Origin: Betaproteobacteria bacterium
GTDB taxonomy: Bacteria > Pseudomonadota > Gammaproteobacteria > Burkholderiales > Usitatibacteraceae
NCBI GenBank assembly: GCA_016720855.1
Contig: JADKJU010000001.1
Coordinates: 1,543,501-1,607,500, forward strand
Direction: 5' to 3'
DNA: 64,000 bases
In this document: positions 1-8,446 of the stretch, one piece after another
Numbering within the stretch: the stretch's first letter is position 1
Layout: each line of letters opens with the position of its first letter
The notes under the pieces: model-generated
Told to the model about the DNA's origin: nothing
Seen by the model: the letters and a program-made list of their open reading frames with translations, nothing else
Database searches by the model: none
Program-made: the position numbers and the translations under genes

Positions 1-1
1 C

Positions 2-286
2 TGCACCTTTTCCCTCGCGTCGTACGCCGGTGGGGCAGCGGCGCATCTGGTGCTGACGGCGCTCGCGCCGGACTTCGTCAAGATCAGTGGTGACGTCATC
101 GTCCGGATGGACCGCGACGCCCGGGCTGCGGCGACGGTTGAACGAATCTGCACCCACTGCGGGGAACTGGGCATCCGCACGATCGCCCAGTACATCGAGA
201 CTGCGCGATCCCTGGCGATGGCACGGAAGGTCGGTGTCGATTTCGTCCAGGGATTCCTGATCGGCCGCCCTGCCCCGCTCGTTTGA
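2..286 (+). CDS. EAL-domain protein, C-terminal end (partial, degenerate motifs)
   Basis: The window opens inside this gene; only the last 94 residues are visible. They match the end of an EAL (cyclic-di-GMP phosphodiesterase) domain: DFVKIS corresponds to the usual D-x-x-K-I-D strand, TIAQYIET to the usual AEGVET loop, and GVDFVQGFLIGRP to the conserved QG-Y/F-x-x-x-P end. Two positions normally needed for catalysis differ: the Asp after VKI is Ser, and the first Glu of AEGVE is Gln. The Lys and the QG motif are kept. The protein may bind c-di-GMP or a partner without hydrolysing it. The N-terminus and any fused sensor domain are outside the window. Confidence 0.75.
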   Translation, partial: CTFSLASYAGGAAAHLVLTALAPDFVKISGDVIVRMDRDARAAATVERICTHCGELGIRTIAQYIETARSLAMARKVGVDFVQGFLIGRPAPLV

Positions 287-319
287 CGGGGCCTGCCGCG
301 CCGGCGCCACCCGGTTGCG

Positions 320-1852
320 TCAACCGATGTCGAAGGTGACTCCCTGGGCCAGCGGCAGCTCGCGCGAGTAGTTCACGGTGTTCGTGGCGCGCCGCATGTA
401 GGCCTTCCAGGCGTCGCTTCCGGATTCGCGCCCGCCGCCCGTCTGCTTCTCGCCCCCGAATGCCCCGCCGATCTCCGCCCCGCTTGGGCCGATGTTCACG
501 TTGGCGATCCCGCAGTCGCTGCCGGTCGCGCAAAGAAAGCGCTCGGCTTCCCCGAGGTCGCGGGTGAAGATGCTGGAGGCCAGGCCCTGCGGCACGTCGT
601 TCTGGATCGCGATGGCCTCGTCCAGGTCGCGCCAGGGCACGACGTGCAGGATCGGGGCGAAGGTCTCGCGCCGCGCCACTTCGCCCTGCGCGGCCGCCTC
701 GCAGATCGCCGGCGTCACGTACCAGGCGTCGGGGGCACCGGGCATTTCCCGCCGGGCACCGCCGAACACGACAGCCCCTTCGGCGCGCGCGCAATCGAGG
801 GCTTGCTGCATCGCCTCGAAAGCGGAGCGATCGATGAGTGGGCCAACGAGCACGCCGGCGTCGAGCGGATTGCCCACGGGTAGGCTCGCGTAGGCGCGCT
901 TCAGGCGACCGACGAGATCGTCCCGGATGGACTCGTGCACGATGAGCCGCCGCAAGGTCGTGCAGCGCTGGCCGGCCGTGCCGACTGCGGAAAACGCGAT
1001 GCCGCGAACGGCGAGATCGAGGTCTGCGCTGGGCGAGACGATTGCGGCGTTGTTCCCGCCAAGCTCCAGGATCGAGCGCCCGAAACGGGCGGCGACTCGC
1101 GGGGCCACCGCGGCCCCCATGCGCGTGCTGCCGGTCGCGCTCACCAGGGGTACACGGGCGCTGTCAACCAGGGCCGAAGCGGTCGCGGCGTCGCCCAGCA
1201 CCAGCGCGCCAATGTCCTGCGGCGCCTCCGGGAATTCGGCGAGCGTCCGCTTCCAGAGAGCGTGGCAGGCAAGCGCCGTGAGCGCTGCCTTCTCGGAAGG
1301 CTTCCACACCACCGCGTCGCCACACACGAATGCGAGCGCCGCGTTCCACCCCCAGACGGCCGCGGGGAAGTTGAAGGCCGTGATCACGCCGCACACACCG
1401 AGCGGGTGCCACGTTTCCATCATTCGGTGGCCCGGCCGCTCCGAGACGATGGTGAGTCCGTGCAGCTGTCGCGACAGGCCCACCGCGAAGTCGCAGATGT
1501 CGATGATCTCCTGCACCTCGCCGCCGCCCTCGGCGAGGATCTTCCCCGTCTCTATCGAGACCAGCTCGCCCAGCTCGTCCTTGTGACCGCGCAGGCGCTG
1601 CCCGAATGCGCGCACCACCTCGCCGCGCCGCGGCGCAGGGACGATGCGCCAGTCCAGGAAGGCGCGGTGCGCCCGCTCGATGGCGCCGGCGGCCTCGGCC
1701 GCCGTTGCGCCCCGAAGCGCCGCGAGGACTTCCCCGGTAATGGGCGTGCGCGCAACGATACCCTCCCCGGCAACCGCCGCGAGATCGACGCCGAGGGAAC
1801 TCGCGAGCGAGCGGGCGCGCTCAGGCAGCGCGCCGGGTGTCGGCCAGGCCAT
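320..1852 (-). CDS. amaB: ALDH7-type aldehyde dehydrogenase (aminoadipate-semialdehyde dehydrogenase)
   Basis: A 510-residue NAD-dependent aldehyde dehydrogenase. The catalytic Cys sits in GTAGQRCTTLRRL and the general-base Glu in ILELGGNNAA; both are typical of the ALDH7 (antiquitin, alpha-aminoadipate-semialdehyde dehydrogenase) group. The FNFPAAVWGWN and VVWKPSEK segments form the cofactor site. The start is the ATG at 1852, preceded by GGAG at good spacing; a longer frame upstream lies inside the neighbouring gene. It overlaps the end of the saccharopine dehydrogenase gene by 32 bases, so the two are very likely cotranscribed. Together they would oxidise lysine-derived semialdehyde to 2-aminoadipate. 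The substrate is inferred from family and context. Confidence 0.88.
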   Translation of the reverse strand: MAWPTPGALPERARSLASSLGVDLAAVAGEGIVARTPITGEVLAALRGATAAEAAGAIERAHRAFLDWRIVPAPRRGEVVRAFGQRLRGHKDELGELVSIETGKILAEGGGEVQEIIDICDFAVGLSRQLHGLTIVSERPGHRMMETWHPLGVCGVITAFNFPAAVWGWNAALAFVCGDAVVWKPSEKAALTALACHALWKRTLAEFPEAPQDIGALVLGDAATASALVDSARVPLVSATGSTRMGAAVAPRVAARFGRSILELGGNNAAIVSPSADLDLAVRGIAFSAVGTAGQRCTTLRRLIVHESIRDDLVGRLKRAYASLPVGNPLDAGVLVGPLIDRSAFEAMQQALDCARAEGAVVFGGARREMPGAPDAWYVTPAICEAAAQGEVARRETFAPILHVVPWRDLDEAIAIQNDVPQGLASSIFTRDLGEAERFLCATGSDCGIANVNIGPSGAEIGGAFGGEKQTGGGRESGSDAWKAYMRRATNTVNYSRELPLAQGVTFDIG

Positions 1853-2957
1853 GGTGGTCTCCGGGTTGGTTCGCGGCCTCGCCAGCGTAATGGCGCCCGA
1901 AGCGATTGGCGAGGAAATCCTCGAGCGAGGCCTCCTCCTGGCGCACGAAGCCGCGCGAGGCAAGCTTGCCTTCGCGCTGAAGGTCCACCATCGCGCAGAT
2001 GCCCGCGGCCGTGGTGAGCTGGATCGCCGACAGGAGCCGCCCGTTCACGCGCTTGGCGTAGATCTTGCGCACGAAGGTCTCCTGCGTGAGCCGGCCTTCC
2101 TTGTGGCCGGTCACGGTCACGAAGACGATGACCAGGTCCTGCGTCGTCATGGGAATGGCGGCCTCGAACACGTCCTTGAGCACGCCGCGCTGCTGGCCCA
2201 GGCGCAGGTCGCGGATGAGGATCTTCACGATGTCGCGGTGGCCGGGGTAGCGCACCGTCTTGTAGTTGAGGTTCTCGACGCGCCCGCCCAGGGTCTCGCA
2301 GAGCGTTCCCAGGCCCCCGGAGGTGTTGAACGCCTCGTAGGTCACGCCGTCCAGGGAGAACTCCTCCCTTTCCTCGAGCGCGGGCACCTCGCGCACCGCA
2401 CCGTCGATGATGGCCTCGCACGGATTGCAGTACTCGTTGATGAGGCCATCGGTGCTCCAGGTGAGGTTGTACTTGAGGGCATTGCTCGGAAAGATCGGCA
2501 GCGCGCCCACGCGCATGCGGACATCGCGAAGGCTATCGAACCCGAGCGTCGCGCTGTGCGCCGCAATCGAGATGAAGCCGGGCGCCAGGCCGCACTGCGG
2601 CACGAATGCGGTCTCGGCCCCTTCGGCGAGCTTCTTCACCACGCGCGTGGACTCCACGTCCTCGGTGAGGTCGAAGTAGTGCACGCCCGCCTTGCGAGCG
2701 GCACGCGCCACGAGCGGCGTAAGGAAGTACGGGCATGCAGAGATCACGGCGTCCTTACCCAGCAGGACGGGTGCCAGCTCGTGGTCGTCGCCGAGCGCGC
2801 ACGCGTGCGTGCTGAAGCCCGCCTTCTCGAAGGGGACGAGCCGCTCGCGGTCCTGCTCGACGATCGTCACGTCGTAGTCGCCCGTCTGCGTGAGTAGCGA
2901 CACGATGGCCTCCCCGATCTTTCCCACCCCCGCCAGCACCACCCTGGATTTCGCCAT
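1821..2957 (-). CDS. Saccharopine dehydrogenase family protein
   Basis: A 378-residue protein with an N-terminal Rossmann fold (VVLAGVGKIGEAI) followed by the saccharopine dehydrogenase C-terminal domain. The family splits saccharopine into glutamate and aminoadipate semialdehyde, or runs related reductive aminations. The start is the ATG at 2957, which has GGAGG five bases upstream; the open frame extends 15 codons further without better support. Its 3' end overlaps the ALDH7 gene, the next enzyme of a saccharopine-type lysine route. A divergent Lrp/AsnC regulator lies 107 bp away and is the likely controller. The direction (catabolic) is inferred from this pairing. Confidence 0.85.
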   Translation of the reverse strand: MAKSRVVLAGVGKIGEAIVSLLTQTGDYDVTIVEQDRERLVPFEKAGFSTHACALGDDHELAPVLLGKDAVISACPYFLTPLVARAARKAGVHYFDLTEDVESTRVVKKLAEGAETAFVPQCGLAPGFISIAAHSATLGFDSLRDVRMRVGALPIFPSNALKYNLTWSTDGLINEYCNPCEAIIDGAVREVPALEEREEFSLDGVTYEAFNTSGGLGTLCETLGGRVENLNYKTVRYPGHRDIVKILIRDLRLGQQRGVLKDVFEAAIPMTTQDLVIVFVTVTGHKEGRLTQETFVRKIYAKRVNGRLLSAIQLTTAAGICAMVDLQREGKLASRGFVRQEEASLEDFLANRFGRHYAGEAANQPGDHHGLADTRRAA

Positions 2958-2989
2958 GATCGCCTCCGCTATGTCTGCGACGGCGAATC

Positions 2990-3050
2990 TAGCAGGTAGC
3001 ACTGTCAGAGTGAAGCCATCATATTGACGTTCCAGCTACCATTTTGCTAC
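2990..3050. promoter_or_regulatory. Divergent promoter region with inverted repeat GGTAGC/GCTACC
   Basis: The 107-bp gap between the saccharopine dehydrogenase gene and the lrp-like gene carries GGTAGC at 2995-3000 and its exact complement GCTACC at 3035-3040. A second TGCTAC lies at 3045-3050, complementary to GTAGCA at 2996-3001. Lrp/AsnC proteins often bind such spaced, imperfect palindromes upstream of their own gene. The assignment as an operator is inference; no -10/-35 pair is obvious. Confidence 0.4.
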
Positions 3051-3064
3051 ATTATGACGACTCC

Positions 3065-3511
3065 ATGCGACGAACTGTCACAACCGACGACCCGGACCGC
3101 AAGCTCCTCGCCCTCCTGCGCGAGGACGGGCGGATGAGCACAGCGGCGCTGGCCCGCAAGCTGGGCGTGGCGCGCACCACCGTCGTCGAGCGGATGAAGC
3201 GCCTGGAGCGCGACGGGATCGTGGCGGGCTATACGGTGCGCATGCATTCTCGCGTGCGGGGCCGGATGCTTCGCGTCCATGTCCTCCTGAGCATCGATCC
3301 CAAGAAGGGAGAAGCGGTGGTGGAGGCGCTGCGCGCCATTGCGCAGGTGCGGGGCGTCTATGCGATCAGCGGCGCCTTCGACAACCTGGTGTTCGTGGAA
3401 GGCGAGACGACGCAGGAGATCGATCGCGTGCTCGATGCGATCGGAGCGCTCCCGGGCGTGGGCAAGACGCAGAGCTCGCTCGTGCTGTCGGTCAAGTTCG
3501 ACCGACACTAG
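3065..3511 (+). CDS. Lrp/AsnC family transcriptional regulator
   Basis: A 148-residue regulator with the two standard parts: an N-terminal winged helix-turn-helix (residues about 10-60, with LARKLGVARTTVVERMKRLE) and a C-terminal RAM/AsnC ligand-binding domain (LRVHVLLSID to the C-terminus). The ATG at 3065 gives a start close to the HTH as in the family; a TTG seven codons upstream is also in frame, and neither has a strong ribosome site. It is divergent from the lysine-degradation pair, so it probably senses lysine or an intermediate and controls that operon. The ligand is inferred. Confidence 0.87.
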   Translation: MRRTVTTDDPDRKLLALLREDGRMSTAALARKLGVARTTVVERMKRLERDGIVAGYTVRMHSRVRGRMLRVHVLLSIDPKKGEAVVEALRAIAQVRGVYAISGAFDNLVFVEGETTQEIDRVLDAIGALPGVGKTQSSLVLSVKFDRH

Positions 3512-3542
3512 CCCGCCGTATCGGTGCCGCGACCGCGCGTAG

Positions 3543-4412
3543 ATGAAAAGGCATTCCAGCCCTGCCGGACGGCCAGTGCGAAAGGCGCTTTCCCTTTCGC
3601 TGCTGTGCGGGCTCTTCGCGGCCAGTCTGCCTTCGCCCGGCGAAGAACGCGTCGTCACGATGGGAAGGCAGCGCGCCGCCAGCCTTGCAGCCGAATGGAA
3701 GGTGGGCGAAGTGAACCATCCGCTGCTGGGGCCCATCACGTTCGCGGTCCAGGCGCAGGCCGTCACCACGCTCGCGCGAGGCGGGAAGATCCTCTCGACG
3801 GCCCACGTTTCCTGCCAGAAGGGCCAGGGGACGATCGCGATCGAATTGAGCAACGCGCCCGAATCGGACCCCGCCGACGGCTTGCGGCCGATGGAAGTGC
3901 CGCGCCTGGTCTGCAACAGTCCGAGCCCCGCGGCCGACGGCAGCCTGGTGAAGAGCGCCGTTGCCGCGAAATGGGAGATCGGCGTCCTGGGCGATACGTT
4001 GGCCCGCGGGTTGTCACCTTCCGCGTTGCGCGGGTGTGTTTCGATCGACGTGCTGCAGAATGTCGCGCTGACCCCGAGCGCTTCCCGCGAGAGCCAGCGG
4101 ATCGCCATGGAACTCACGCCCTACAGCAGGGAGCTGGAAGCGGTATTCGCGGCGTGCGGGGAGACGACCGCGCCCGCGCCTTCGGAGCGCCCTCCTGTCG
4201 CCGATGCCCGGTGGAAGCCCGCTCGCACGGCTGAAAAGGGCAGGACAAACGTGCGCCAGGCGGCCAGTGCCGATTCGCACCTGGTCATCCAGCTCGCCCC
4301 CGGAACGAAAGTTGTCGTCCAGCGCGCATCGGCGCAATGGTGGAAGGTGAAACCGCGCAGCGGCCCGGGCTTCAGCGGCTACGTCCGGCAGGACCGCCTC
4401 GCATTCGACTAG
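3543..4412 (+). CDS. Exported protein with C-terminal bacterial SH3 domain, function unknown
   Basis: A 289-residue protein with a basic N-terminus and a hydrophobic stretch (ALSLSLLCGLFAASLPS) that reads as a signal peptide. The last 65 residues form a bacterial SH3 (SH3b) domain, with TNVRQAASADSHLVIQLAPG, then WWKVK and GYVRQDRL. Such domains commonly bind cell-wall peptides. The middle 190 residues, with several Cys, match nothing I recognise. It stands alone between the lrp-like gene and a convergent oxidoreductase. Confidence 0.7.
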   Translation: MKRHSSPAGRPVRKALSLSLLCGLFAASLPSPGEERVVTMGRQRAASLAAEWKVGEVNHPLLGPITFAVQAQAVTTLARGGKILSTAHVSCQKGQGTIAIELSNAPESDPADGLRPMEVPRLVCNSPSPAADGSLVKSAVAAKWEIGVLGDTLARGLSPSALRGCVSIDVLQNVALTPSASRESQRIAMELTPYSRELEAVFAACGETTAPAPSERPPVADARWKPARTAEKGRTNVRQAASADSHLVIQLAPGTKVVVQRASAQWWKVKPRSGPGFSGYVRQDRLAFD

Positions 4413-4447
4413 CGGCCTTGCGCAGTCCGCGCGTTTCTCCGGGCGCC

Positions 4448-5695
4448 TCAGGTCGGCAGCGCGACCTGGTGATCGACGCTGAACTGGTAATCGCGGAATA
4501 CGTGCTCGGCCGTGAGCAACTGCCAGGTGCCGTCGGCGAGGCGGCGCGACGTGTCCTTGAGCCGGTACACGTAGTGCCCGCACGTCCAGCAGTCGAAATT
4601 TCGCATCTGGGTGCAAAGGCAGGTCTTGTCCTTCACCGAGACCTTCTTCGCTTCCGGATGGGCTTCCACCTCCCGGTTGTAGGCGTTGATGTAGGCGCAA
4701 TTTCCCTTGTTGTCGAGGAGGTACCCGTACGCCTCGCAGTTGGGCCGGATGCCGTCGCCGATCGCCGGGCTCGTCGTGAGCATGCGCATCGGGTATCCCG
4801 TCGGGGAAATGGTATTGACCACAACCTGGTCTTCCGTCGACTTGAAATACTCCTGCTTCACCTTGTCCGGCAGCCCGCATTCCCGGGTCACGGTGAAGCG
4901 CGTGGCCACCTGCACCGCCGCGGCGCCGGTCTCGAGGTACGACACCGCGTCGCTCCCGGTGAAGATGCCGCCTGCCGGAATGAGCGGTATGTCCAGCGCC
5001 TGTTCCTTCAGATACGCCTGGATCTCGTTCACGATGGTGCGCAGGTCGTACGTGTTCCAGTCCTCGGCGCCGAACCCCAGGTGGCCGCCGGCCAGCGGCC
5101 CCTCCACGACGATGTAGTCGGGCAGCCGCCCGATTCTCGCGTTCTTGCGCAGGAACAGCTGCAGCGCGCGCAGCGACGACACGATGATGCCGAGCTTGGC
5201 GTCGCGAAAGCGCGGGTGCTCTTCCATCATCGCGAACGAGTTGAGGTGCAATCCCGCGCTCAGCGTGATGCCGTCGATGCCGGCATCGAGGGCGGCCGTG
5301 AGGCGCACCTTCAGCGTTTCCCGCGGCGCGTTCATCGTCAGCTTTTCCATGCAGTTGACGAAGATCATCCCCTCGCCGCGCTTCGCCTCCATCGTCCGCC
5401 CGACGTGGTTGTGCGTCGCCTCGACGAGGCGGTCGAGGTTGAACAGCACGGCCGACTTGTCGCTGTTGGCGACGTTGTACTTGTAGAGCTTCTGCTTTTC
5501 CGCGACGAAGCCGGTGTTGAAGCGGCGATCGGAAACCGTCTGCACCATGGCGTCGGAGATATGGCCGATGCCGCCCAGGCGCGCGACTTCGAGCGCAAGG
5601 CCGGCGGTCGAGATGTCGACCCCCATGCCCCCGCAGACGATCGGGACCAGCTCCCGCGTTCCGAAGCGCAGGCGAAAATCGTTCACGCGTTGCAT
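4448..5695 (-). CDS. Nitronate monooxygenase / 2-nitropropane dioxygenase-like FMN enzyme
   Basis: A 415-residue TIM-barrel flavoprotein of the NPD group. Recognisable parts are the N-terminal PIVCGGMGVDIS turn, VVEGPLAGGHLGFGAED (phosphate/FMN loop with the catalytic-type His) and IPAGGIFTGSDAVSYLETGAAAVQVATRF near the FMN phosphate. After the barrel comes an unusual Cys-rich tail (CLCTQMRNFDCWTCGHYV), absent from classic nitronate monooxygenases, which could bind a metal. The start is the ATG at 5695, after GGGGAATAACG. Substrate unknown; the family also includes enoyl-reductase-like members. Confidence 0.75.
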   Translation of the reverse strand: MQRVNDFRLRFGTRELVPIVCGGMGVDISTAGLALEVARLGGIGHISDAMVQTVSDRRFNTGFVAEKQKLYKYNVANSDKSAVLFNLDRLVEATHNHVGRTMEAKRGEGMIFVNCMEKLTMNAPRETLKVRLTAALDAGIDGITLSAGLHLNSFAMMEEHPRFRDAKLGIIVSSLRALQLFLRKNARIGRLPDYIVVEGPLAGGHLGFGAEDWNTYDLRTIVNEIQAYLKEQALDIPLIPAGGIFTGSDAVSYLETGAAAVQVATRFTVTRECGLPDKVKQEYFKSTEDQVVVNTISPTGYPMRMLTTSPAIGDGIRPNCEAYGYLLDNKGNCAYINAYNREVEAHPEAKKVSVKDKTCLCTQMRNFDCWTCGHYVYRLKDTSRRLADGTWQLLTAEHVFRDYQFSVDHQVALPT

Positions 5696-5910
5696 CGTTA
5701 TTCCCCTGGTCACTCCGGATGGGCCGAAAGTCGGGCCGGAACAAAGCCGGCCACGCACTCGGCGGCACGAACCGCAGTATTTTGGATTACGCCGTGTTGG
5801 TCAACCGACGCATCCGGAAATCAGCACCCCGGCGCGGGCGCCGTGATGCGCCGCGGATCGTTCGAGCCGTGGAAGCGGTTGGCCCCCATGGGGTTGCCGC
5901 CGAGCGCGGT

Positions 5911-6552
5911 TTACCAGCGCAGCAGACGAGGGCCAGCCACCCAGCCGGCCAGCGCCGGGATCACGATGCCGAGCGGGTACCAAACGGCGAGGAACGGTGG
6001 CGCCATTTCCGGGCAGTGCAGGCAGTAGACGAGCGCGCCGGCCGAACCTGCGAGGAGCCCGGAGAACGCGCCCGCCAGCGCCAGTCGCGTGGGCGCCAGG
6101 CCTCCCATGGCCCAGAAAGTCCCGACGAAGACCGGCCCCGACAGCAGGGCGATGTTGAGTGGGCACACTGCCCAGGAATTGCCGAACAGCAGCGAGCCCC
6201 GCTCCGCTGGGGAAGCGGTTGCAAGGACGACGACGGCCAGGGCCCACATGCCCGCAACTGGTATCGCGATCACAGCCCCGGCATGGCCCAGGCCCGCGCC
6301 GGGACGCGAGAGCCTCGACACGGCAATGAGGGCGACGAGAAGCAGCGCGAGCGGCAACGCGAGCTTGACCCAGAACATCGGCAGGCGCGTGGCCGAAGCC
6401 AGGTCGGGTCGCACACCCAGGAGGGCCACCATGAGCGCGACAGCGCCCGCGATTCCCCACCCCAGTGCGAGCGCGTAGCGCCGCCGCAGGATGCCCGGCT
6501 TCACGGGCGGGGCATTTCTCGCGAGCATGTCAATCAGGTCATCGGTCTGCAT
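5911..6552 (-). CDS. nrsF: NrsF-type anti-sigma factor (DUF1109)
   Basis: A 213-residue protein with six predicted membrane helices, matching the DUF1109/NrsF family, inner-membrane anti-sigma factors that hold SigF-type ECF sigma factors. It begins three bases after the sigma gene stop, so the pair is translated together. Two cytosolic or membrane Cys pairs in this family are thought to sense metals; here Cys occurs in WAVCPLNIA and YCLHCPE. The partner and the divergent bufferin operon make a metal-stress role likely. Confidence 0.85.
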   Translation of the reverse strand: MQTDDLIDMLARNAPPVKPGILRRRYALALGWGIAGAVALMVALLGVRPDLASATRLPMFWVKLALPLALLLVALIAVSRLSRPGAGLGHAGAVIAIPVAGMWALAVVVLATASPAERGSLLFGNSWAVCPLNIALLSGPVFVGTFWAMGGLAPTRLALAGAFSGLLAGSAGALVYCLHCPEMAPPFLAVWYPLGIVIPALAGWVAGPRLLRW

Positions 6553-6555
6553 CGT

Positions 6556-7095
6556 TCACTCCCGGACAAACGCGGCCAGCACTTTCAGCCCTCGGTGCAC
6601 GCCGATCTTCACCGCGGATTCCGACAGCCCCGTGAGCTTCGCGGTCTCCGCCACGGACCGTCCCTCGATCTTCACGTGCAGGATCGGCAGCCTCTGGCGG
6701 TCGGGCAATCGCGACAGCAGTGCGCCGAGATCACGCCGCGCGTCCCGCGCCTCGACGTCGGAGGCGGCCAGCAATTCGTCCTCGTCGCCGAGCGGGACGT
6801 CCAGCGCCTCGCGACCCGAGCGCCGGCGCAGGAAGTCGATCATCTTGTAGCGCGCGATGGCGTGCGCCCACGCTGTCAACGGCTGGGATGCGTCGTAGGT
6901 GTGGCGCTGGTTGTGTACGGCCAGCAGCGTTTCCTGCACCAGATCCTCCACTTCGTCGGGCACGCGCGTGAGCCGCCCCCTCAGGAACGCGCGAAGGAAC
7001 GCCCCCAGCGCCTTGAGGAATGCGTGGTATGCCTCGCCTTCTCCGGAGAGCCCGCGGATCAGGAGGTCCTTCAGATGGTCTTCCTGTGCGCTCAC
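6556..7095 (-). CDS. sigF: ECF RNA polymerase sigma factor, SigF type
   Basis: A 179-residue sigma-70 factor of the ECF class: region 2 spans about residues 20-85 (VEDLVQETLLAVH, then LTAWAHAIARYKMIDFLRR) and region 4 about 120-175 (LPDRQRLPILHVKIEG, SVAETAKLTGLSESAVKIGVH). The start is GTG at 7095 with GGGGAGC upstream. It is followed by nrsF. A promoter reading towards it (7115-7140) has the same GTAACC-N16-CGAA motif as the bufferin operon promoter, which implies autoregulation. Confidence 0.9.
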   Translation of the reverse strand: MSAQEDHLKDLLIRGLSGEGEAYHAFLKALGAFLRAFLRGRLTRVPDEVEDLVQETLLAVHNQRHTYDASQPLTAWAHAIARYKMIDFLRRRSGREALDVPLGDEDELLAASDVEARDARRDLGALLSRLPDRQRLPILHVKIEGRSVAETAKLTGLSESAVKIGVHRGLKVLAAFVRE

Positions 7096-7114
7096 GCGCT
7101 CCCCGCTCCTCTTA

Positions 7115-7140
7115 TTCGCGCGCGGCGGCTCATCGGTTAC
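7115..7140 (-). promoter_or_regulatory. SigF-type promoter for sigF-nrsF
   Basis: On the minus strand, GTAACC (7140-7135), 16 bases, then CGAA (7118-7115), about 20 bp before the GTG start of the sigma gene. This equals the GTAACC-N16-CGAA consensus I recall for Caulobacter SigF promoters. Its mirror copy drives the divergent bufferin operon. Confidence 0.8.
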
Positions 7141-7186
7141 AGGTCGCGCGATTTTCCCGCCGGAACAGGGGATTCTGCCCGACCCC

Positions 7187-7212
7187 GTAACCAGGCGCCA
7201 ATACGGCGCGAA
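7187..7212 (+). promoter_or_regulatory. SigF-type promoter for the bufferin operon
   Basis: GTAACC at 7187-7192 and CGAA at 7209-7212 with exactly 16 bases between them, 81 bp before bufA. It is identical in both boxes and in spacing to the promoter facing the sigma gene, so one sigma factor very likely controls both directions. Confidence 0.82.
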
Positions 7213-7293
7213 CTACCTGTCGGGCCGCACTGTCCGGAACGCTTCGAATGCCGGGCGAGCGGCGCCTCCCAACCAACCCGAAGGAGCTTACCG

Positions 7294-7584
7294 ATGAATT
7301 CCCGAAATCTCGCCATCACCGCCATCGCGCTTGCCACCCTCACGGCAGGCGTCGCGAACTCCGCCGACATGGACAAGAAGGACATGAAGTCTGACGCGAC
7401 GGAGAAGTGCTACGGCGTCTCGATGGCCGGCAAGAACGACTGCGCCGCCGGACCCGGCACCACCTGTGCCGGCACCTCGAAGAAGGACTACCAGGGAAAT
7501 GCCTGGAAGCATGTCCCGAAGGGCACCTGCACGAGCATCAAGACCCCGAACACAATGGGTTCGCTCGCTCCCCTCAAGGCCTAG
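7294..7584 (+). CDS. bufA1: BufA1-type bufferin precursor (DUF2282)
   Basis: A 96-residue secreted peptide precursor: signal peptide (about residues 1-23, ending at VANSA), an acidic/lysine linker, then the DUF2282 core with four Cys in EKCYGV, KNDCAAG, TTCAGTS and KGTCTS. Bufferins are ribosomally made metallophores whose core cysteines are modified by a DUF692 (MNIO) enzyme and which bind copper in the periplasm. The gene has AAGGAG before the ATG and is followed at once by bufB, bufC and a DoxX gene, the standard order. Confidence 0.9.
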   Translation: MNSRNLAITAIALATLTAGVANSADMDKKDMKSDATEKCYGVSMAGKNDCAAGPGTTCAGTSKKDYQGNAWKHVPKGTCTSIKTPNTMGSLAPLKA

Positions 7585-7606
7585 CATCCCTCAGCACTCC
7601 GACACC

Positions 7607-8446
7607 ATGGCTCCCGATCTTACCGCCGGGCTGGGACTCAAGCCCCAGCACTACGAGGAGGCGCGGGCCTGCCCGGCGGATGGGCTATGGTTCGAAGTGC
7701 ATCCCGAGAACTATCTCGTCGACGGCGGGCCGCGGCTGGGCTGGCTTCGCGCGATCCGCGAACGCCATCCCGTGAGCCTTCATGGGGTGGCGCTCTCGCT
7801 GGCGGCCGACGCGCCGCCCGATGCACGGCACCTGCAACGCCTTCGCGCGCTCGCCGATCATATCGAGCCCGCGCTCGTCTCCGAGCATCTCGCGTGGTCC
7901 ACGTGGCGCGGGGCTTACCATCCGGACCTGCTGCCTTTCCCGCGCACGAGCGAGGCGCTGGCGCGCGTCTGCGCCAACGTCGCCGCTGCCCAGGACGCGC
8001 TCCGCAGGCGGATGGCGGTCGAGAATCCCTCCCACTACCTGCACATCGACGGGCACGAGTGGAGCGAGATCGATTTTCTCACGGAGCTCTCGCGCCGCAC
8101 CGGCTGCGGGCTCCTGCTCGACGTGAACAACGTCTTCGTGAGCGCTTCCAACACGGGATTCGCGGCCGAAGCCTACGTGGATGCCTTCCCGGGTGATCCC
8201 GTGATGGAAATCCACCTCGCCGGTCATTCGCGGGACGCCCTGCTGGGTGAACGGCTGCTCGTCGATTCGCACGACGCACCCGTGAGCGAGCCCGTGTGGG
8301 CGCTTTACCGGCGCCTGGTTTCCCGTATCGGGGCGCGTCCGACCCTCATCGAGCGCGACGACCAGGTCCCTTCATTCGCGGAGCTGCTTGCCGAGCGCGG
8401 GCGTGCCCATGCCGCGCTTGAAGTGCCCGCGGCGAGGGCTGCCTGA
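7607..8446 (+). CDS. bufB1: Multinuclear non-haem iron oxidase, DUF692, bufferin maturase
   Basis: A 279-residue TIM-barrel enzyme of the DUF692/MNIO family, which modifies Cys residues of partner peptides. Metal-ligand segments are visible: FEVHPENY, VSEHLAW, AVENPSHYL, LLDVNNVFV, EIHLAGHS and DSHDAPV. It starts at the ATG at 7607, 22 bases after bufA1, and its stop overlaps the start of bufC as TGATG. Its expected substrate is the BufA1 peptide just upstream. Confidence 0.92.
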   Translation: MAPDLTAGLGLKPQHYEEARACPADGLWFEVHPENYLVDGGPRLGWLRAIRERHPVSLHGVALSLAADAPPDARHLQRLRALADHIEPALVSEHLAWSTWRGAYHPDLLPFPRTSEALARVCANVAAAQDALRRRMAVENPSHYLHIDGHEWSEIDFLTELSRRTGCGLLLDVNNVFVSASNTGFAAEAYVDAFPGDPVMEIHLAGHSRDALLGERLLVDSHDAPVSEPVWALYRRLVSRIGARPTLIERDDQVPSFAELLAERGRAHAALEVPAARAA

